DNA of 64,000 nucleotides from contig JADJYV010000013.1 of the NCBI GenBank assembly GCA_016719575.1, forward strand, positions 992,001 to 1,056,000, given 5' to 3'. The notes beneath the pieces are model-generated. The model made no database searches and was not told where the DNA came from. It saw only the letters and a list, made by a program, of their open reading frames with translations. The DNA is from Pseudobdellovibrionaceae bacterium. GTDB taxonomy: Bacteria; Bdellovibrionota; Bdellovibrionia; Bdellovibrionales; Bdellovibrionaceae. This document shows positions 61,418 through 64,000 of this stretch, piece by piece; positions within the stretch are counted from its first letter, which is position 1, and each line of letters starts with the position of its first letter. The translations under genes were made by a program, and so were the position numbers.

Positions 61418-62050
61418 TTAAACGCCCTTTTTGGGGCAATGCTCAAAAAGAAAACATCTTTGGCAAGAAGGGTTGCGTGCTTTGCAAACTTGACGGCCAT
61501 GAAAAATCAATTCGTGTGACAATTGGATCCAATTTTTTTTTGAGATAAGAGTGCAAAGTTTTCTTTCAATAACAACTGGGTCTTTTGCTTGTACCCACCC
61601 CAACCGACGGCTTAAACGTGCCACATGAGTGTCAACAACAATGCCAACCGGAATGCCAAAGGCATTACCCAAAACAACATTTGCCGTCTTTCTACCCACT
61701 CCTGCTAACTCTATAAGTTGTCCCATCTTTTCTGGAACAATCCCCTTATGTTTTTCAACGAGAGACTGGGCACAGGCTTTAATATTTTTTGCTTTATTTC
61801 GATAGAAATTGACTGAACGAAGTACTAATTCCAAATCCTCAATTGAGGCGTTGGACATTCTTTTTGCATCAGGATAGGCTTCGAACAGGTGAGGCGTTAC
61901 CTGATTTACCCTTTCATCAGTACATTGAGCCGACAAGATGGTGGCAATGAGTAACTCAAAGGGATTGCGGTGAACAAGAGCGCAGTGGGCCTCTGGATAG
62001 TATTTTTTTAAAAGTTTTAGGACAACAGTGAGGTTTGCTGGCGTTTTCAC
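61418..62050 (-). CDS. nth: Endonuclease III
   Basis: DNA glycosylase/AP lyase of base-excision repair. 210 residues. Helix-hairpin-helix LIELAGVGRKTANVVLGNAF with the catalytic Lys, catalytic Asp in VDTHVARLSRRLG, and the 4Fe-4S cysteines CKARNPSCQRCFLFEHC. Close to ferredoxin (11 bp) on the same strand. Confidence 0.96.
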   Translation of the reverse strand: MKTPANLTVVLKLLKKYYPEAHCALVHRNPFELLIATILSAQCTDERVNQVTPHLFEAYPDAKRMSNASIEDLELVLRSVNFYRNKAKNIKACAQSLVEKHKGIVPEKMGQLIELAGVGRKTANVVLGNAFGIPVGIVVDTHVARLSRRLGWVQAKDPVVIERKLCTLISKKNWIQLSHELIFHGRQVCKARNPSCQRCFLFEHCPKKGV

Positions 62051-62061
62051 AAAAAGCTTGT

Positions 62062-62301
62062 CTATTCCTTATCGCCAAAATCCCCAATGGCCTCTACAGG
62101 GCACCCATCCATAGCTTCTTTGCACGCCGCCTCCTCTTCAGGAGTTTGGGGCTGACGGACAACAAAAGCATGACCATCGTCCTCGTGCATTGCAAAATTT
62201 TTAGGAGCTGTTAGAACACAGGCGTCACAAGCAATACAAGTTTGATCAACAAAAATTTTTCCGGGTGCGTTTTCTTTCCACTTTTGTTTAATTTCAGCCA
62301 T
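62062..62301 (-). CDS. 4Fe-4S ferredoxin
   Basis: 79 residues. CIACDAC and GCPVEAI supply the four ligands of one 4Fe-4S cluster (CxxCxxC...CP). An extra Cys occurs before the last one. It heads the nth-doxX-thiBPQ run. A sigma-70 type promoter is visible 23 bp upstream. Confidence 0.92.
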   Translation of the reverse strand: MAEIKQKWKENAPGKIFVDQTCIACDACVLTAPKNFAMHEDDGHAFVVRQPQTPEEEAACKEAMDGCPVEAIGDFGDKE

Positions 62302-62323
62302 TTAAGCCTCCGAATAGGGCCCC

Positions 62324-62351
62324 AATATAAAGCATGTCCAGGCAAAGTCAA
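62324..62351 (-). promoter_or_regulatory. Sigma-70 type promoter for the ferredoxin-thiamine run
   Basis: Minus strand TTGACT (62351-62346), 16 bases, TATATT (62329-62324). Good match to the housekeeping consensus. No TPP (THI-box) riboswitch was seen in the leader. Confidence 0.6.
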
Positions 62352-62459
62352 ATAATCAGCCCTGGGCCGAGGTCGCATTTAGGGCCGGGCAAGCCGCCAA
62401 ACGCTGATGAACTTCTCATTTACCGGTAAACTCAGGGAATACGACCTAGGGGAGGCTCC

Positions 62460-63551
62460 ATGGAAGGACCGCGTTCACCGGCTGAATCTGAATGGCCAAG
62501 TGTATTAAAATTTTTAAACCAAAGTCTCCGCTCTAATGCCGATTGGTCGATATCCGCAGAATATCCCACCGCCCTCTCGACAACGAATCTTCACAATATG
62601 CGGATTATCACCGACCAAGAACAAGTTATTTCGCACGCTGTATTAAAACCCCTCATAATAAAAAGTCCCCACGTTATTTTTAAAGTCGGCGCCATCGGAT
62701 CTGTCGTCACCAACGAAATGCACCGAAACCAAGGCCTTAGTACAAAAATTATCGAAGACTGTCTTTCTCAAGCGACCAAACAACAATGTGATATCGCCAT
62801 ATTATGGACAGATCTCTACGACTTTTATCGACGTTTGGGCTTCGAACTCGCCGGTAGCGAGGTGAGCGTCGTTGTTGAAGAAGAGTTTCAAGCCCCAGAT
62901 CCTACCCTAAAGTTATCTAAAGATCCCAAAGTCGCAGCTCAAGCTATTCACCGACTTTACTCAACCCACACTGTCAACTCAGTGAGAACTGTTGAGGAGA
63001 CTCGCAAGTTTTTAAGTATTCCTCAAACTCAAATCTATACTGCCTGGGATAGCTCTGGACAACTTGCTGCCTATGCTGTTGAAGGAAAAGGTGTTGATCT
63101 TGGCGGCTACATACACGAGTGGGGCGGGTCCGTTTCTGGGCTGCTCACTCTACTCAGCTTCATTCGCCGTGAAAAACAGAAACCCGTTACAATTATCATT
63201 CCACTTCACGCCAAAAATCTCATCGAACGATTGCGCGAAAAACCTGTGACCTACAATCAAGGATACTTGGGAATGATCAAAATCCTAAATTTCGACCAGT
63301 TGGCAGCAAAAATCAAACGCGCCTTCCGTGCTGAGGGCATTGCCGATATCGTTCTAGAAAAACAAGGCGACAAGTATTTCTTTGGCTGCAATGGCGATCT
63401 CGCTGTTTTAGAGGGGGATAGCAATCTTACACATTTGCTTTTTGGTCCAATTGATTTGCCGGCGCTTGAGGTTTTCAAACCAGAAACTGTCGAAAAGCTC
63501 ACCAAAATTTTACCTCTTAATCTCTGGGTTTGGGGCTGGGACTCAATATGA
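62460..63551 (+). CDS. GNAT acetyltransferase family protein
   Basis: N-terminal half is a GNAT acetyl-CoA-binding fold (VIFKVGAIGSVVTNEMHRNQGLSTKIIEDCLSQA, with the RNQGLS acyl-CoA loop; DFYRRLGFELAG). The C-terminal half resembles a second, degenerate GNAT unit (AWDSSGQLAAYAVEGKGVDLGGYIHEW). 363 residues, like the enhanced-intracellular-survival (Eis)-type double-GNAT group. Substrate unknown. Strong GGGGAGG site. The stop overlaps the next ATG (ATGA). Confidence 0.82.
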   Translation: MEGPRSPAESEWPSVLKFLNQSLRSNADWSISAEYPTALSTTNLHNMRIITDQEQVISHAVLKPLIIKSPHVIFKVGAIGSVVTNEMHRNQGLSTKIIEDCLSQATKQQCDIAILWTDLYDFYRRLGFELAGSEVSVVVEEEFQAPDPTLKLSKDPKVAAQAIHRLYSTHTVNSVRTVEETRKFLSIPQTQIYTAWDSSGQLAAYAVEGKGVDLGGYIHEWGGSVSGLLTLLSFIRREKQKPVTIIIPLHAKNLIERLREKPVTYNQGYLGMIKILNFDQLAAKIKRAFRAEGIADIVLEKQGDKYFFGCNGDLAVLEGDSNLTHLLFGPIDLPALEVFKPETVEKLTKILPLNLWVWGWDSI

Positions 63552-64000
63552 AAAGGTCTGTCCTAATTCCCTTTATGATCAGTTGTGCGCTGATTGGATC
63601 TAGTTGCCTAAAACCACCATCGCAAACTCTTGATCACGGACCGGAGGCCCCAGCTAGCGAAGTCCAACGAGCCATTATCGACGCTTGGGGAAGTGCCGAC
63701 CCTGCAACGATTGGTGCGCGCGAGTTTGTCTCTCTGGAGCAAGATCAAAAAATTAGCACATTAGAGCCGCGCGTGGTTTACAAAGAATCTACAGAGGTCC
63801 GCGAACGCACCGTCAGCGAAAATGAAGTGACCTACACCCTTTTGGTTCGCACGACTTCGATAGATGAAACCGGGAGCTTCAAACCGGAGACGTCTACAGA
63901 ACAAAAACTGGTGGTGAAAAGCCCAGGCAATTCGCAAAACCTAATGAACATATCAAGGTCACCAGCCTTTCCAGATTCGATTGAGTCTTTGCAGAAGTCT
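63548..64000 (+). CDS. Lipoprotein of unknown function (3' end outside window)
   Basis: 151 codons to the right edge, no stop. Lipobox ALIGSSC, so a lipoprotein. Mature part is charged (ESTEVRERTVSENEVTYTLLVRTTSIDETG). Coupled to the GNAT gene by ATGA overlap. Family not recognised. Confidence 0.7.
   Translation, partial: MKRSVLIPFMISCALIGSSCLKPPSQTLDHGPEAPASEVQRAIIDAWGSADPATIGAREFVSLEQDQKISTLEPRVVYKESTEVRERTVSENEVTYTLLVRTTSIDETGSFKPETSTEQKLVVKSPGNSQNLMNISRSPAFPDSIESLQKS

Noticed and set aside
1..64000. tRNA, rRNA or CRISPR loci
   Set aside because: No cloverleaf with TTC-loop and CCA end, no rRNA stretches and no regularly spaced repeats found by eye.

Overview
The window looks like chromosomal DNA of a flagellated, predatory-type Gram-negative bacterium of the Bdellovibrionota (Bdellovibrio-like). 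This is inferred from gene content and protein style, not from a marker gene: three flagellin paralogues, MotAB, many small secreted or lipoprotein genes of unknown family, several peptidoglycan-cleaving enzymes, histidine kinases with a QVAHDIRSP H-box, and an HNH protein of the type found in many copies in that group. No rRNA, tRNA, CRISPR array, prophage or insertion sequence was seen. Genes are dense, with many 1-10 bp stop/start overlaps.

Layout. 1-762 is the 5' part of a B12-binding radical SAM gene (minus). 916-2683 carries thyA-folA and a PilZ gene. 2689-7463 carries cell-envelope genes: lytic transglycosylase, DacB-type peptidase, an LspA with an unusual HAMP-like tail, and an exonuclease with a WYL-like tail. 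7494-10127 holds a TorF-like porin and motAB. 10248-15382 holds dsbD, a coiled-coil protein, an unknown protein, rluB and a drug/metabolite-type exporter. 15379-21950 is a signalling and protease block: a double cyclic-nucleotide-binding protein, a class III cyclase, an HExxH secreted protein, a papain-like protease and a small secreted protein. 22011-23473 has a pentanucleotide repeat and an HNH gene. 23474-27538 is an AT-rich, translationally coupled operon of small secreted protein, anchored SBP5 solute-binding protein, YcaO-like ATP-grasp-type enzyme and histidine kinase; it is the most unusual locus here. 27582-31652 carries two putative sigma-28 genes (lipoprotein, FlgT-like secreted protein), prmA-rsmE, an RDD protein and rfaE2. 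31649-39091 carries envelope proteins, a Wzz-like protein and two tandem VWA lipoproteins. 39106-43728 is an operon of aminotransferase, coaD, rsmD, response regulator and kinase. 43706-55560 is a flagellar filament and glycosylation region: two GT9 glycosyltransferases, a Maf-like fragment, TPR, chaperones, fliS, fliD, flaG-like and three flagellins. 55713-62301 holds a second S13 peptidase, a 3D-domain lipoprotein and a ferredoxin-nth-doxX-thiBPQ run. 62460 to the end holds a GNAT protein and a truncated lipoprotein gene.

How parts work together. Near-consensus sigma-28 (FliA-type) promoters (TAAAGTTT-N11-GCCGATAA class) sit before all three flagellins, and also before the lipoprotein at 27630 and the FlgT-like protein at 28054. 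Weaker matches sit before the PilZ gene and motA. This suggests a motility regulon wider than the obvious flagellar genes. The GT9 enzymes and the Maf-like protein beside fliS/fliD, together with rfaE2 at 31185, suggest sugar (possibly heptose) decoration of flagellin. The cyclase and the double CNB protein are directly abutting and probably form a cyclic-nucleotide producer/receiver pair.
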